A DNA stretch of 64,000 nt from Chryseobacterium antibioticum (GCF_012927325.1 NZ_JABBGI010000022.1:1-64000); one strand, 5' to 3'. Positions 51,744 to 62,589 are shown, numbered from the stretch's first letter. Notes: generated from the letters alone by a model not told the origin. Numbers and translations: made by a program.

Positions 51744-54641
51744 ATGAGAAAAACTGTTATACCGGTTTTATTAGCTATTTCTTTATCTGTCTACGCACAG
51801 GAGACTAAAAAGGCAGATACTGCTAAAACAACCAAAATAGAAGAGGTGGTTGTTACTTCCTTGGGAATAAAAAGGCAGGTACGATCTTTGACATTTTCCA
51901 GCCAACAGATCGGCGGGGATGAGCTTACAGAAGTAAAAACCCCCAATCTTTTGAATTCAATCAACGGAAAGGTTTCCAACGTACAGATCAATAAGACCAA
52001 TGGAGGTGTTGGAGGATCGGTAAGGGTTGTTATGAGAGGTGATAAATCAACGAGGAACAGCCAGCCATTATATGTGATTGACGGTATTCCTATCATTAAT
52101 AATACGAAAGGGCCCAATGTTGACTTTTATGCATCGATGCCTGATACAGGTGATGTGTTGAGTACCATTAATCCGGAAGATATTGAAAGCATCAATTTTC
52201 TGAAAGGTGCTTCAGCTGCAGCATTGTATGGTTCAGCAGGAGGAAACGGAGCCGTTTTGATTGTGACGAAAAAAGGAAAAGCAGGAAAAAGTAAATTATC
52301 ATATACTACCAGTTTAACTCTTGATAAGGCATATAGTCTTCCTAAACTGCAATACAGTTATCTGCAGAGTATTCCTTATGACCCGGCTGCAGGACAAACG
52401 GGTTCTCAGCAGAGCTGGGGAACAAAAGGAGCTTCAAAAGATTATCTTAAAGATTTCTTACAGACAGGAACCACATGGGTTAACAACGTTTCATTTCAGT
52501 CAGGAAATGAAAAATCCAACAATTTCATCTCTATAGGAAATACAACCAATAAGGGAATTATCCCGACATCAGTATTTGATCAGTATAATATTAATTTCAG
52601 GAATTCAAGTAAATTTCTGGATGATAAACTGACTTTAGATGCCAACTTCATGGGCTCTTTACAAAACAGTAAAAACAGACTGACTCCGGGTTCTTACTAC
52701 TCACCATTGGTCAATTTATACTGGTTGCCAAGAGGGATTGATTTTGATCAATTCAGTGGTTCCAATTATTCTTATTTAAATAGTAACAGATTGCTTCCTG
52801 CTCAAAACTGGTGGGCCATAAAACCGGACGGAAGTTTTAGTGTAGAATCTCAAAACCCGTATTGGATCCTTAATCAAAACCCTGTTACAACAAAGAATAA
52901 AAACCTTTACAGTGCAGCAACATTGAGTTATCAGATCAATCCATGGTTATCTGCAAGAGTAAGAGGTAATTACAGCTATACAACATCAGATAGCCAACGT
53001 AATGTTGCCGTTTATTCTTTACCTGTACTACTGGGTGGAAATGATAATGGTAAGCTTTATAAAGATGTTGTAGAGAGCTCATCCACTTACGGTGATGCCT
53101 TATTGATTGGAAGTCCGAAAATTACGGATGATATTTCTTTGGATTTTACTGTGGGGGGAAGTATTAATACACAAAGATACACATCAAGCAGCATTGAAAA
53201 TAATCTTTTAGTAGTGCCTAATCTATTTACACAGAATAATTTACAGTGGCCGGGGCAGAACGGGAATGGTATAAGCTATCTGCAGTACAGTACAAAAAAA
53301 CAGGTTCAGTCTTTTTTTGCAAGTGCTAATATTGGATATAAAAAACTCTTATACCTTGATTTTACCTTTAGAAATGACTGGGACTCCAGTTTGTCCAGTG
53401 CAAGCCAGAACTCTTTTGATTATGAATCCGTTGGAGTAAATGCCATCCTGTCAGAAATTTTTAATCTTCCAAAGCCTATCAATTTCTGGAAAATAAGAGG
53501 TTCCTATGCTAAAGTGGGTATGGGTTTACCTCCTGCTTTTCTGACGGGCTCACAAATCTATCAGGTCAATGCAGGGACTGTTATCAATCCTGCTTCGTCT
53601 CCTGTTACTAATCCAGCCTTTCCAGAACTTTTCCCTAAACCTGAACTGAATGAAACTTTTGAAGCAGGAACAGAGTTAAGGCTTTTCGATAATCGTTTAA
53701 GTTTTGATATTACCTATTATAACTCGATCGTATCCAACCAGCTATTGCAGGCCATTGAAATCTCTTCTAATTTAGGATTTGGAACAGGAAGATTTGATAT
53801 TAATGCGGGCAAGATTCAGAACAAAGGTTTCGAATCCAGTTTATCCTATAAAGTATTCGGTGGAGAGAAATTTGGATGGACAACGACTGTCAATGCATCG
53901 GCAAATAAAAATATAATTAAAGAGTTATTTCCTTCCAGTTTAAAGCTGTCAAGTGATAAAACTTTCGTACTTACAGGCGGAGGATACAACAGATTAAAAG
54001 TAGGAGGGTCATTTGGAGATATCTACGGATCAGTATTCAAGAGAGACGGCGAAGGTAGAATTATTGTGGATGCTGATGGCGTTCCATTAAGAGATGAAAA
54101 CCAGGTGCAATATCTCGGGAATCCGAATCCTAAATTTATTATTGGTTTCAACAACTCATTCAATATTGGAAAATTAGGAATCAGTTTCCTTATTGATGGT
54201 AAATTCGGAGGAAAAGTATTGGGCTATACTCAGGCTAAGAACGACCAATATGGTGTAAGTAAGGCTAGTGCAGATGCCCGTGATAATGGAGGAGTATCCA
54301 TTCCAAATGCAGTGTATGAAAATGGAACTCCATATAACGGACTAACCGACGCGGAAAAATATTATTCAAAAGTGTCGGGATCTATTGATGAGCCATATAT
54401 GTATAAAGCAACAGCAGTACGTCTAAGGCAGGCTTCGATTTCATATACCTTTGATATAAAGTCAAAATATATGGAAAATGCTACCGTAAGTTTAATAGGA
54501 AGCAATCTATTCTTCTTATATAAAAATGCTCCATTTGATCCGGAACAGGTGTCCGGAGTGAATCCCGGAGGTGTAGGAATTGATATGTTTGGAATGCCAA
54601 TTACCAGATCTATCGGTTTATCATTAAAAGCTAACTTCTAA
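51744..54641 (+). CDS. susC: SusC/RagA family TonB-linked outer-membrane transporter
   Basis: 965 residues, with a signal peptide (to VYAQ) and a TonB box in IEEVVVTSLG. A plug domain (about 40-180: 'SNVQINKTNGGVGGSVRVVMRGDKS', 'YVIDGIPI', 'INPEDIESINFLKGASAAALYGS') is followed by a 22-strand barrel. It lacks the carboxypeptidase-regulatory-like domain that usually precedes the plug in SusC, so it is on the short side. It imports oligosaccharides with the SusD lid protein. Followed by the SusD gene after 12 bp. Confidence 0.92.
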   Translation: MRKTVIPVLLAISLSVYAQETKKADTAKTTKIEEVVVTSLGIKRQVRSLTFSSQQIGGDELTEVKTPNLLNSINGKVSNVQINKTNGGVGGSVRVVMRGDKSTRNSQPLYVIDGIPIINNTKGPNVDFYASMPDTGDVLSTINPEDIESINFLKGASAAALYGSAGGNGAVLIVTKKGKAGKSKLSYTTSLTLDKAYSLPKLQYSYLQSIPYDPAAGQTGSQQSWGTKGASKDYLKDFLQTGTTWVNNVSFQSGNEKSNNFISIGNTTNKGIIPTSVFDQYNINFRNSSKFLDDKLTLDANFMGSLQNSKNRLTPGSYYSPLVNLYWLPRGIDFDQFSGSNYSYLNSNRLLPAQNWWAIKPDGSFSVESQNPYWILNQNPVTTKNKNLYSAATLSYQINPWLSARVRGNYSYTTSDSQRNVAVYSLPVLLGGNDNGKLYKDVVESSSTYGDALLIGSPKITDDISLDFTVGGSINTQRYTSSSIENNLLVVPNLFTQNNLQWPGQNGNGISYLQYSTKKQVQSFFASANIGYKKLLYLDFTFRNDWDSSLSSASQNSFDYESVGVNAILSEIFNLPKPINFWKIRGSYAKVGMGLPPAFLTGSQIYQVNAGTVINPASSPVTNPAFPELFPKPELNETFEAGTELRLFDNRLSFDITYYNSIVSNQLLQAIEISSNLGFGTGRFDINAGKIQNKGFESSLSYKVFGGEKFGWTTTVNASANKNIIKELFPSSLKLSSDKTFVLTGGGYNRLKVGGSFGDIYGSVFKRDGEGRIIVDADGVPLRDENQVQYLGNPNPKFIIGFNNSFNIGKLGISFLIDGKFGGKVLGYTQAKNDQYGVSKASADARDNGGVSIPNAVYENGTPYNGLTDAEKYYSKVSGSIDEPYMYKATAVRLRQASISYTFDIKSKYMENATVSLIGSNLFFLYKNAPFDPEQVSGVNPGGVGIDMFGMPITRSIGLSLKANF

Positions 54642-54653
54642 TTTTTAAGAACA

Positions 54654-56282
54654 ATGAAAATATCATCTATTAAAACGATATCATTCAGCGCATTTATGCT
54701 GTTTTCTGCTCTAAGTTGCACGGATGAATTTGATAATTATAATCAGGAATACATTGGCGGACCTGAAAATTTCAACGCAGATTTTACCCAGATTGTAAAC
54801 CCATTAAAATTGATGCAGAGAAATCAGCAGAGTTCTACCAACTGGATTTATCAGCTGCAGACCAATCTTAACGCAGACATGTACAGTGGTTTGTTCAGTA
54901 CGGCTACTCCTTACAATGGGGGAAGAAATAATACCACTTATTTCATCATGGACAACTGGAATGAAAGAATCATGATGACGCAGTTGGAAGACGTTTTTGA
55001 TAAATCAAAAACGATGAATATAGTAATCCAAAAAAATTATCCGGGGATCAATTTTAAGGCATCACTTGCTCTTGCAAAAATTCTGAGAGTAATTTCGGCA
55101 AGCAAAGTTTCAGATGCACACGGACCCATTATTTACAGCAAATTTGAAACACCAGATCCTGCAACGGGGATAACAGATTTTGATTCCCAGCAAGAAGCTT
55201 ATAACAATTTCATCACAGATCTTACTTCTGCTATTTCAGATCTGCAACAAACACCTAGTGTAGAAGATAAAGCGGTCATCAGTAAATCAGATCTTATATA
55301 TGGTGGAAGTCTGGCTAATTGGGCAAAGCTTGCTAATTCTTTAAAATTAAGATTTGCCATGAGAATTAGCTATGCTGATCCTGCTAAATCAAGACTTTAT
55401 GCGGAACAGGCTTTAGCTTCTCCTGTCGGGTTTATTGATGAAAACTCAACAAATGCATTGATTAATTATGGAGGAGCCTCTCCTCTTAGCGATATTATCT
55501 ATTCCTGGGGGGATTGTAAGATAGGTGCACCATTAATGACATTTATGAATGGTTTTAATGACCCGAGAAGATCCGCTTATGCTAAACCTGCCACTGACGC
55601 TTCTGTAGCAGGACAGTATATCGGAGTGAGACAGGGTGTTGATATGGGTGGAAGTAAGGATCGTTATGGAGACTTTTCCCAACCTATAGCTGCTGCAGCA
55701 GGTGGAGATTATTTCTCCGTAAGCAATGGGAAAAATAAAGTCTTTACAGCCGCAGAAATATGGTTTCTTAAAGCAGAAGCTGCCATCAGAGGCTATGCCG
55801 GAGCAGGAGATGCAGGAACCAATTATAACAAAGGAATAGAGATATCATTTGCAGAATGGGGCAAAAGTTCAGCCTATGCAACTTATGTGGCTGATGCAGT
55901 CTCCAAAGAAGCTCCCTATATTGACACTAAAAATGCTTCAAACAGTATTCTCACAGGGAGCCCGATGCTTAGCACCATTACCATCAAATGGAATGAAGGT
56001 GATTCTTTTGAAAGAAAATTAGAAAGGATCATGACTCAAAAATGGATTGCTATTTATCCTGACGGATCCGAAGCATGGGCAGAACAGAGAAGAACCGGTT
56101 ATCCTATCATATTTAAAAATGTGTTGAATGACAGCCAGGGAACGATCAGTACCGATGCCATGATCAGAAGAATCCCGATTCCAACCAAATATCGAAATAA
56201 TACACTGAATTATGCCCAGGCCTTACAGTATATTGGAGGAACCGATACCGGAGGAACCAAACTATGGTGGGATAAAAAGTAA
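54654..56282 (+). CDS. susD: SusD/RagB family outer-membrane lipoprotein
   Basis: 542 residues. The lipoprotein signal ends in SALSC (Cys22), so the mature protein is anchored at the cell surface. It is the lid of the SusC channel and binds the glycan. Helical TPR-like segments ('AYNNFITDLTSAISDLQ', 'WAKLANSLKLRFAMRIS') and the typical SusD ending ('NYAQALQYIGG') are present. It forms the transport unit with the SusC gene 12 bp upstream. Confidence 0.93.
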   Translation: MKISSIKTISFSAFMLFSALSCTDEFDNYNQEYIGGPENFNADFTQIVNPLKLMQRNQQSSTNWIYQLQTNLNADMYSGLFSTATPYNGGRNNTTYFIMDNWNERIMMTQLEDVFDKSKTMNIVIQKNYPGINFKASLALAKILRVISASKVSDAHGPIIYSKFETPDPATGITDFDSQQEAYNNFITDLTSAISDLQQTPSVEDKAVISKSDLIYGGSLANWAKLANSLKLRFAMRISYADPAKSRLYAEQALASPVGFIDENSTNALINYGGASPLSDIIYSWGDCKIGAPLMTFMNGFNDPRRSAYAKPATDASVAGQYIGVRQGVDMGGSKDRYGDFSQPIAAAAGGDYFSVSNGKNKVFTAAEIWFLKAEAAIRGYAGAGDAGTNYNKGIEISFAEWGKSSAYATYVADAVSKEAPYIDTKNASNSILTGSPMLSTITIKWNEGDSFERKLERIMTQKWIAIYPDGSEAWAEQRRTGYPIIFKNVLNDSQGTISTDAMIRRIPIPTKYRNNTLNYAQALQYIGGTDTGGTKLWWDKK

Positions 56283-56313
56283 TAATTTTAAGCAGATCAA
56301 AGATAAAGATATA

Positions 56314-56442
56314 GAGGCCATCTCAAAAGTCAGATTTAATTTGGTTTTTTTATTCCGGAAGGAGAAATCTTACACCGTTAGTTTCATAATTCTTCAATTT
56401 TAGTTTCGTTTCAATCCGGAATGACACTTTTGAGAGGCCCTC
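56314..56442. repeat. MITE-like inverted-repeat element
   Basis: The left end GAGGCCATCTCAAAAGT (56314-56330) returns inverted at 56426-56442 with a few mismatches. Between them an inner motif (ATTCCGG near 56351, AATCCGGAAT near 56413) is also repeated in inverted form. The 129-bp element has no coding potential and looks like a small non-autonomous mobile element or REP unit in the gap between the SusD and MFS genes. Confidence 0.6.
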
Positions 56443-56461
56443 TTTTCTTTACTATTTTAAT

Positions 56462-57754
56462 TTGAATATGGAAAACAACAGCTCTGAAACCCGTTCAGTA
56501 AAACCGATCCTCTGGATCTCCACATTATATTTCGCAATGGGAATACCCTTTGTGACCATTAATGCGGTCTCGGGGATTATGTACAAGGATATGGGTATTT
56601 CAGATTCCAAGATTACCTTCTGGACGGCGCTTATTATGTTTTCCTGGACCTTAAAACCTCTTTGGAGCCCTTTTCTGGAGATTTACAAAACAAAAAAATT
56701 CTTTGTTGTTGCGACTCAGTTTTCGATAGGGATTTTGTTCGCTCTCATTGCATTGATACTGCCTCTGCCGGATTTTTTTAAATACAGCATTGCCCTTTTT
56801 GCTGTCGTTGCATTTTGTGGAGCAACGCACGACATTGCTGCAGACGGAACGTATATCAATTTTTTAACGAACAAAGAGCAGGCGAAATACATTGGCTGGC
56901 AGGGAGCTTTCTATAATCTGGCCAAGATCATCAGCAGCGGAGTTCTGGTGTATTTTGCCGGAGTTTTGGAAAAAACAAAAGGAGTAGTGAATGCCTGGAT
57001 GATTATCATGGGAATTTATGGCCTTCTGTTTTTTGCTTTAGCGATCTATCATTATGCGATTTTACCGAAAGAAAACAAACAGAAAAAAGAGACAAGAAAA
57101 GCAGGAAATGTCCGTAAAGAATTACTGGAAGTCATCACTTCTTTCTTCAAAAAGAAAAACATCATGTGGGCGGTACTGTTCATTATTCTGTACCGTTTTG
57201 CAGAAGGATTTGCCATAAAGATTGCGCCCCTGTTTTTCAAAGCTCCACGAACTTCAGGAGGATTAGGGTTATCTACCTCTGATATTGGACTTATTTATGG
57301 GACCTACGGTTCAGCAGCATTTATTTTAGGATCTGTACTGGCAGGATATTTCATTGCGGGCAGAGGACTTAAAAAATCTCTGATCTGGCTTTGCTCAGCC
57401 TTTAATATTCCATTTATAGTGTATGCATTATTGGCTTATTTTCAACCAACAGAACTGCTTCCGGTAGGCGTTGCCGTGGTCGTAGAGTATTTTGGCTACG
57501 GATTCGGTTTTGTAGGGTTGATGCTTTACATCATGCAGCAGATTGCACCGGGTGAACATAAAACCGCTCATTATGCTTTTGCAACAGGTATAATGAATCT
57601 TGGAGTAATGATTCCGGGAATGTTCAGTGGAATGATCAGCGACTGGATAGGATACAAAATGTTCTTTATCTGGGTACTGGTCGCTACTATACCCGCTTTT
57701 ATTGTAACCCTGTTTGTTCCGTTTTCATACCCTGAAAAATTAAAAGAACACTAA
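56462..57754 (+). CDS. MFS sugar transporter
   Basis: 430 residues with 12 predicted membrane helices. Starts 'ILWISTLYFAMGIPFVTINAVSGIMYKDMGI', resembling the PAT/AmpG-like branch of the MFS. It lies between the SusD and GH130 genes, so it probably moves a mannose-containing disaccharide or mannose into the cytoplasm. Start codon could also be a few residues later; MENNSSE... is in frame 6 bases on. Confidence 0.87.
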   Translation: MNMENNSSETRSVKPILWISTLYFAMGIPFVTINAVSGIMYKDMGISDSKITFWTALIMFSWTLKPLWSPFLEIYKTKKFFVVATQFSIGILFALIALILPLPDFFKYSIALFAVVAFCGATHDIAADGTYINFLTNKEQAKYIGWQGAFYNLAKIISSGVLVYFAGVLEKTKGVVNAWMIIMGIYGLLFFALAIYHYAILPKENKQKKETRKAGNVRKELLEVITSFFKKKNIMWAVLFIILYRFAEGFAIKIAPLFFKAPRTSGGLGLSTSDIGLIYGTYGSAAFILGSVLAGYFIAGRGLKKSLIWLCSAFNIPFIVYALLAYFQPTELLPVGVAVVVEYFGYGFGFVGLMLYIMQQIAPGEHKTAHYAFATGIMNLGVMIPGMFSGMISDWIGYKMFFIWVLVATIPAFIVTLFVPFSYPEKLKEH

Positions 57755-57795
57755 ATCATTTATTAAACATATTAAATAAAAAGTAAAAATACTTT

Positions 57796-58767
57796 ATGAC
57801 ATTTCAACCAGCAAAGATCCCTTGGCAGGATCGTCCGGAAGACAGCCGGGATATCATGTGGCGTTACTCTGCAAATCCAATCATCAACAGATATGCAATA
57901 CCTACGTCCAACAGCATTTTTAACAGTGCGGTGGTTCCTTTTGAAGATGGGTTCGCGGGAGTTTTCCGTTGCGATAATAAAGCCGTGCAGATGAATATTT
58001 TTGCAGGCTTCAGTAAGGATGGGATCAATTGGGAGATCAATCATGATCCTATTGATATGAAAGCCGGAAATACGGAAATGATAGAATCTGACTATAAATA
58101 CGACCCCCGTGTTGCCTTTATAGAAGACCGCTACTGGATCACTTGGTGCAATGGGTATCATGGCCCAACAATCGGAATAGCCTATACTTTTGATTTTAAA
58201 GAATTCTTTCAGTGCGAAAATGCATTCCTTCCTTTTAACAGAAACGGAGTTCTTTTCCCTGAAAAAATAGACGGAAAATATGCCATGCTGAGCAGACCTA
58301 GCGATAACGGACATACCCCTTTCGGAGATATCTATATCAGCTATAGTCCAGATATGAAATACTGGGGCGAGCACCGTTGTGTGATGAAAGTAGCACCGTT
58401 TGAAGACAGTGCGTGGCAATGCACAAAGATAGGAGCAGGTCCGGTTCCGATTAAAACGGATGAAGGGTGGCTGCTTTTCTATCACGGAGTGATCAATACC
58501 TGCAGAGGGTTCAGGTATTCTATGGGAGCATCACTTCTGGATCTTGAAGATCCGTCAAAAGTATTGTACCGAACGAAACCATATTTGCTGGCTCCGGCAG
58601 AACTGTATGAGCTTACAGGAGACATTCCTAATGTCGTTTTTCCGTGTGCTGCACTTTCAGAAGGAGATAAGGTAACGGTATATTATGGAGCGGCGGATAC
58701 CGTTGTGGCCATTGCATTTGGATATATTTCTGAAATTATTGATTTTATGAAAAAGAATTCGCTTTAA
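57796..58767 (+). CDS. GH130 family mannoside phosphorylase
   Basis: 323 residues, cytoplasmic (no signal). Fits GH130: '[34 protein letters not shown]' contains the catalytic Asp block, and 'WLLFYHGV...[33 protein letters not shown]' is the typical later motif. GH130 enzymes use phosphate to cleave beta-mannosides to mannose-1-phosphate. In this context beta-1,4-mannosyl-GlcNAc is the likely substrate, the core disaccharide left from N-glycans. It lies 41 bp after the MFS gene. Confidence 0.9.
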   Translation: MTFQPAKIPWQDRPEDSRDIMWRYSANPIINRYAIPTSNSIFNSAVVPFEDGFAGVFRCDNKAVQMNIFAGFSKDGINWEINHDPIDMKAGNTEMIESDYKYDPRVAFIEDRYWITWCNGYHGPTIGIAYTFDFKEFFQCENAFLPFNRNGVLFPEKIDGKYAMLSRPSDNGHTPFGDIYISYSPDMKYWGEHRCVMKVAPFEDSAWQCTKIGAGPVPIKTDEGWLLFYHGVINTCRGFRYSMGASLLDLEDPSKVLYRTKPYLLAPAELYELTGDIPNVVFPCAALSEGDKVTVYYGAADTVVAIAFGYISEIIDFMKKNSL

Positions 58768-58890
58768 GCTGATTAAAAATCCAGAAAATATGTTGGTTAA
58801 CTTTATTTTCCTCCTTGTTGAAATCATGGTTATGGCTTTTATATTGTTAAATAAACTCCTATCTTGAGTAATTTTTAAGATTTTCCCATT

Positions 58891-61131
58891 ATGATTATGA
58901 AAAAAGAACTGCTTATATTGTTATCAATGATCCTGTTTTCTCATGTCGGAAACGCCCAGCAAGGGAAGGATGATGTTCTTTCGTGGGTAGATCCTTTCAT
59001 AGGAACAGGAGGTCACGGCCATACATTTCCGGGAGCAACTACGCCGTTCGGAATGATCCAGCTCAGTCCGGATCAGAATACCAAAAGCGGCGATTGGGAC
59101 TGGTGCTCAGGGTATCATTACAGCAGCAAAACCATCATGGGATTCAGTCATAATCATCTCAGCGGAACAGGCTGGGCAGATCTTGGAGATATTTTAGTGA
59201 TGCCAACAGTCGGGAAAATAAAGATGCTTCCGGGCTCGGAAGACAAACCGGAAAGTGGTTACCGTTCGACATTCAGTCATGAAAGAGAAACCGCTTCACC
59301 GGGATATTATTCTGTAATGCTGGACAGCTACGGAATTAAAGCGGAATTGACCGCTTCTCCGAGAGTCGGGTTTCACAAATATACTTTTCCAAAAAGTGAA
59401 GAATCCAACGTCATCATTGATCCTACCAATAAGATTTTCGGAAATATTTATCATACCCTCGTAAGTATAGAAGGAAACAATACAATTAAAGGATATTGCT
59501 ACAGCAATGGCTGGGGCGGAAAGCGATTTGCTTATTTCGTGATGGAATTTTCAAAGCCGTTTAAATCCTATGGAACTTATTCTGAAGGGAAGATAAAAGA
59601 GAACGAAAAAATAGCTCTTGCTAAAGACGCCAAAGCTTACGTGCGATTTTCCACTCAGGAGAATGAAAGCATTGAAGTAAAAGTTTCCTTATCTCCTGTA
59701 AGTACGGAAGGTGCTCAGGAAAATTTTGATGCCGAAGCAAAGAACGTAGATTTTGCTAAAGCCAAAGAAACAGCTCAAACAACATGGAGAGATCTGATCA
59801 ACAGATTCCAGGTGACTGGCGGTACGGATGACCAGAGAAAAATCTTCTATACCGGAGTGTATCATACATTTATCGCACCTAATCTGTATATGGATACCAG
59901 CGGAGATTATGTAGCCGCTCAGGAAAATATGAATACCAAATGGTTTACGAACTACAGTACCTATTCCTATTGGGACGGCTTCAGAGCGACACATCCTTTG
60001 TTGACCATTATGGATCAGAAACATACCAAAGAATTTGCCAACTCTCTGATCAGCAGATATACAGACCGTAAAGATCATATGCCGATCTGGGAGCTGTGTG
60101 GTTATGATAATTTCTGCATGCTTGGTTACCACAGTGTTTCGGTGATCTGGGACGCTATTTCCAAAGGCGTACCGGGAATCGATCAGGAGAAAGCATTTGC
60201 TGCCATGAAAGATGCATCTTTAACAGATAAAATGAGCAGCAGCGATGGAGGCGGAGGTCTTAATGATTATATAAAATTAGGGTATACACCATCAGAAAAC
60301 GGTGCTTCAGTTTCTGCAACACTGGAATACGCATATGATGACTGGTGTATTCAGCAGCTTGCTGAAAAATTAGGTAAAAAAGAAGAGGCGGAAGTGTACA
60401 AAAAACGGTCTATGAGCTTCCTGAATACCTTCAACAAAGAAAATAATCACTTCTGGCCCAAACAGAAGAACAGAGAATTCTTACCGGATTTCACTTTAAA
60501 CGACTGGAAAAAGCTACAGCCGCATTGGGTTTCAGGAAATATCTGGGCTTATGATTTCTTCGTTCCCCATAAGATCGATGAAATGATGAATTTATATGGA
60601 GGTAAGAAAGGCTTTGAAGAAAAGCTGGACAAAACCTTTACCGAAGAACTTAAAATGATCGGCGAGCAGCATGTGGATATTTCGGGATTCATCGGTTCTC
60701 TCGGATTTGGTGACGAGCCGGGACATCATGTTCCTTACCTGTATAACTATGCAGGAGCTCCTTACAAAACTCAGAAAATGGTCAAATTCATCCGAGATCA
60801 CATGTATGCGGCAAAACCGGACGGAATTGTCAATAATGAAGACTGCGGACAGATGTCTGCATGGTATATTTTCTCATCATTAGGGTTTTACCCGGTGACT
60901 CCCGGAAAACCTGTCTACGCCATTGGTGCACCTCAGTTTCCGAAAGTAGCCTTACAACTGGAGAACGGAAAAACCTTTACGGTGATTGCAGATAAGATAT
61001 CCGATAAAAATATCTACGTTCAGAAAATGTTCCTGAACGGAAAAGAATTCAAAAGCTGGGAAATCAACCACAGCGATATTATGAATGGGGGCGAGCTGAA
61101 GTTTGTCATGGGAAGCAAGCCTGTAAAATAG
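58891..61131 (+). CDS. GH92 family alpha-mannosidase
   Basis: 746 residues, with a signal peptide (to GNAQ), so exported. An ATG six bases downstream is an equally good start. Fits GH92: 'VDPFIGTGGHGHTFPGATTPFGMIQLSPD' at the start, the 'YNYAGAPYKTQ' block, and 'NNEDCGQMSAWYIFSSLGFYPVTPG' near the end with the acidic catalytic residues. It is a calcium-dependent exo-alpha-mannosidase acting on N-glycan branches. Followed by the GH125 gene after 30 bp. Confidence 0.94.
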   Translation: MIMKKELLILLSMILFSHVGNAQQGKDDVLSWVDPFIGTGGHGHTFPGATTPFGMIQLSPDQNTKSGDWDWCSGYHYSSKTIMGFSHNHLSGTGWADLGDILVMPTVGKIKMLPGSEDKPESGYRSTFSHERETASPGYYSVMLDSYGIKAELTASPRVGFHKYTFPKSEESNVIIDPTNKIFGNIYHTLVSIEGNNTIKGYCYSNGWGGKRFAYFVMEFSKPFKSYGTYSEGKIKENEKIALAKDAKAYVRFSTQENESIEVKVSLSPVSTEGAQENFDAEAKNVDFAKAKETAQTTWRDLINRFQVTGGTDDQRKIFYTGVYHTFIAPNLYMDTSGDYVAAQENMNTKWFTNYSTYSYWDGFRATHPLLTIMDQKHTKEFANSLISRYTDRKDHMPIWELCGYDNFCMLGYHSVSVIWDAISKGVPGIDQEKAFAAMKDASLTDKMSSSDGGGGLNDYIKLGYTPSENGASVSATLEYAYDDWCIQQLAEKLGKKEEAEVYKKRSMSFLNTFNKENNHFWPKQKNREFLPDFTLNDWKKLQPHWVSGNIWAYDFFVPHKIDEMMNLYGGKKGFEEKLDKTFTEELKMIGEQHVDISGFIGSLGFGDEPGHHVPYLYNYAGAPYKTQKMVKFIRDHMYAAKPDGIVNNEDCGQMSAWYIFSSLGFYPVTPGKPVYAIGAPQFPKVALQLENGKTFTVIADKISDKNIYVQKMFLNGKEFKSWEINHSDIMNGGELKFVMGSKPVK

Positions 61132-61161
61132 ATCAAAAAAATAACGAAATATAAAAGTATA

Positions 61162-62589
61162 ATGGAAAGGAGAAAGTTTATAAAGACAAGTGCAATAGCA
61201 GGAGCGGGATTACTGTTTACTCAAAATATTTTTGCTAAAACGCTGAGCATAGAAGATTTTCCTGTGGTTCGCGTTCCAAAAGATAAAAGACATTTTACCA
61301 GTGAAGCGGTAGAAACTGCCATTGCAGCTTTTAAAAAGAAAGTGAAAAATAAAGAGCTCTCATGGCTTTTTGAAAACTGCTTTCCCAATACTTTAGATAC
61401 CACCGTTTTTTATAAAGAAATCAATGGAACTCCCGATACCTATGTTATTACAGGAGATATTGATGCCATGTGGCTTCGCGACAGTTCTGCCCAGGTTTTC
61501 CCTTACCTGCAGTTCTCAAAGAAGGATGAAAAACTTCATCAACTGATCTCCGGAGTGATTCATAAGCAGACAGAATTCATCCTGAAAGATCCTTATGCCA
61601 ATGCTTTTTATAACGATAACAATAAAATAAGCAAGTGGAAAGAATACGATCATACCGACATGAAACCCGGGACCCACGAAAGAAAATGGGAAATCGATTC
61701 ATTGTGCTATCCTATCCGTCTGGCTTACCATTTCTGGAAAACCACGGGAGATACAAAACCTTTTGATAACAATTGGTTGCAGGGAATCAAACTTACTCTA
61801 CAAACTTTCATCGAGCAACAGAGAAAGACAGGTTTAGGCCCCTATCAATTCGAGCGTACAACAGCATGGGCTACGGACGGAATCCCAATGGGTGGCTACG
61901 GGTATCCAACTAACCCTGTGGGATTGATCAACTCCATGTTCCGTCCAAGTGACGATGCTACCATCTATGCTTTCCTTATCCCTTCCAATTTATTCGCAGT
62001 TGTGAGTTTACGTCAGGCAGCAGAAATGGTTTCACAGATCAAAAATGAAAAAACACTTGCTCAGCAGCTGAATAGTCTGGCCGATGAGGTAGACGCAGCC
62101 ATCAAGAAATACGGGATCTATAATCACCCTGAATACGGGAAGATCTATGCCTTTGAAACGAATGGATTCGGGAGTTACAATTTAATGGATGATGCCAATT
62201 GTCCGAGCCTTCTGGGACTTCCTTATCTGGATGCTGTAAAAGCCGATGATCCGGTTTATATAAATACCAGAAATTATGTTTGGTCTAAAGATAATCCTTT
62301 CTTTTTCAAAGGGAAACTAGCGGAAGGAATCGGTGGCCCGCACATAGGTCTGGATATGATCTGGCCTATGAGCATCATTATGAAAGCCCTTACCACAAAA
62401 GACAGGAAAGAAATCAAATGGTGCATAGAAACTTTACAGAAAACCCATGGAGGAACAGGCTTTATGCATGAGTCCTTCCATAAAGACAATGATAAAAAGT
62501 TCACCAGAGAATGGTTTGCCTGGGCCAATACATTATTCGGAGAACTGTTATGGAAAACCTTTAACGAGAATCAAGATTTACTGACTTAG
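61162..62589 (+). CDS. GH125 family exo-alpha-1,6-mannosidase
   Basis: 475 residues. The N-terminus has a twin-arginine signal (MERRKFIKTSAIAGAGLLF), so the folded enzyme is exported by Tat. The core matches GH125: 'DIDAMWLRDSSAQVFPYL', 'ERTTAWATDGIPMGGYGYP', 'FEGLAEGIGGPH'-like 'KGKLAEGIGGPHIGLDMIWPMSI' and 'TGFMHESFHKD'. It removes alpha-1,6-linked mannose from high-mannose N-glycans. It sits behind the GH92 gene in the same operon. Confidence 0.93.
   Translation: MERRKFIKTSAIAGAGLLFTQNIFAKTLSIEDFPVVRVPKDKRHFTSEAVETAIAAFKKKVKNKELSWLFENCFPNTLDTTVFYKEINGTPDTYVITGDIDAMWLRDSSAQVFPYLQFSKKDEKLHQLISGVIHKQTEFILKDPYANAFYNDNNKISKWKEYDHTDMKPGTHERKWEIDSLCYPIRLAYHFWKTTGDTKPFDNNWLQGIKLTLQTFIEQQRKTGLGPYQFERTTAWATDGIPMGGYGYPTNPVGLINSMFRPSDDATIYAFLIPSNLFAVVSLRQAAEMVSQIKNEKTLAQQLNSLADEVDAAIKKYGIYNHPEYGKIYAFETNGFGSYNLMDDANCPSLLGLPYLDAVKADDPVYINTRNYVWSKDNPFFFKGKLAEGIGGPHIGLDMIWPMSIIMKALTTKDRKEIKWCIETLQKTHGGTGFMHESFHKDNDKKFTREWFAWANTLFGELLWKTFNENQDLLT

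Noticed and set aside
57772..58485. 237-codon open frame on the minus strand opposite the GH130 gene
   Set aside because: It is a mirror of the GH130 coding sequence with no recognisable domain and an unlikely Cys/Ile/Arg-rich composition.
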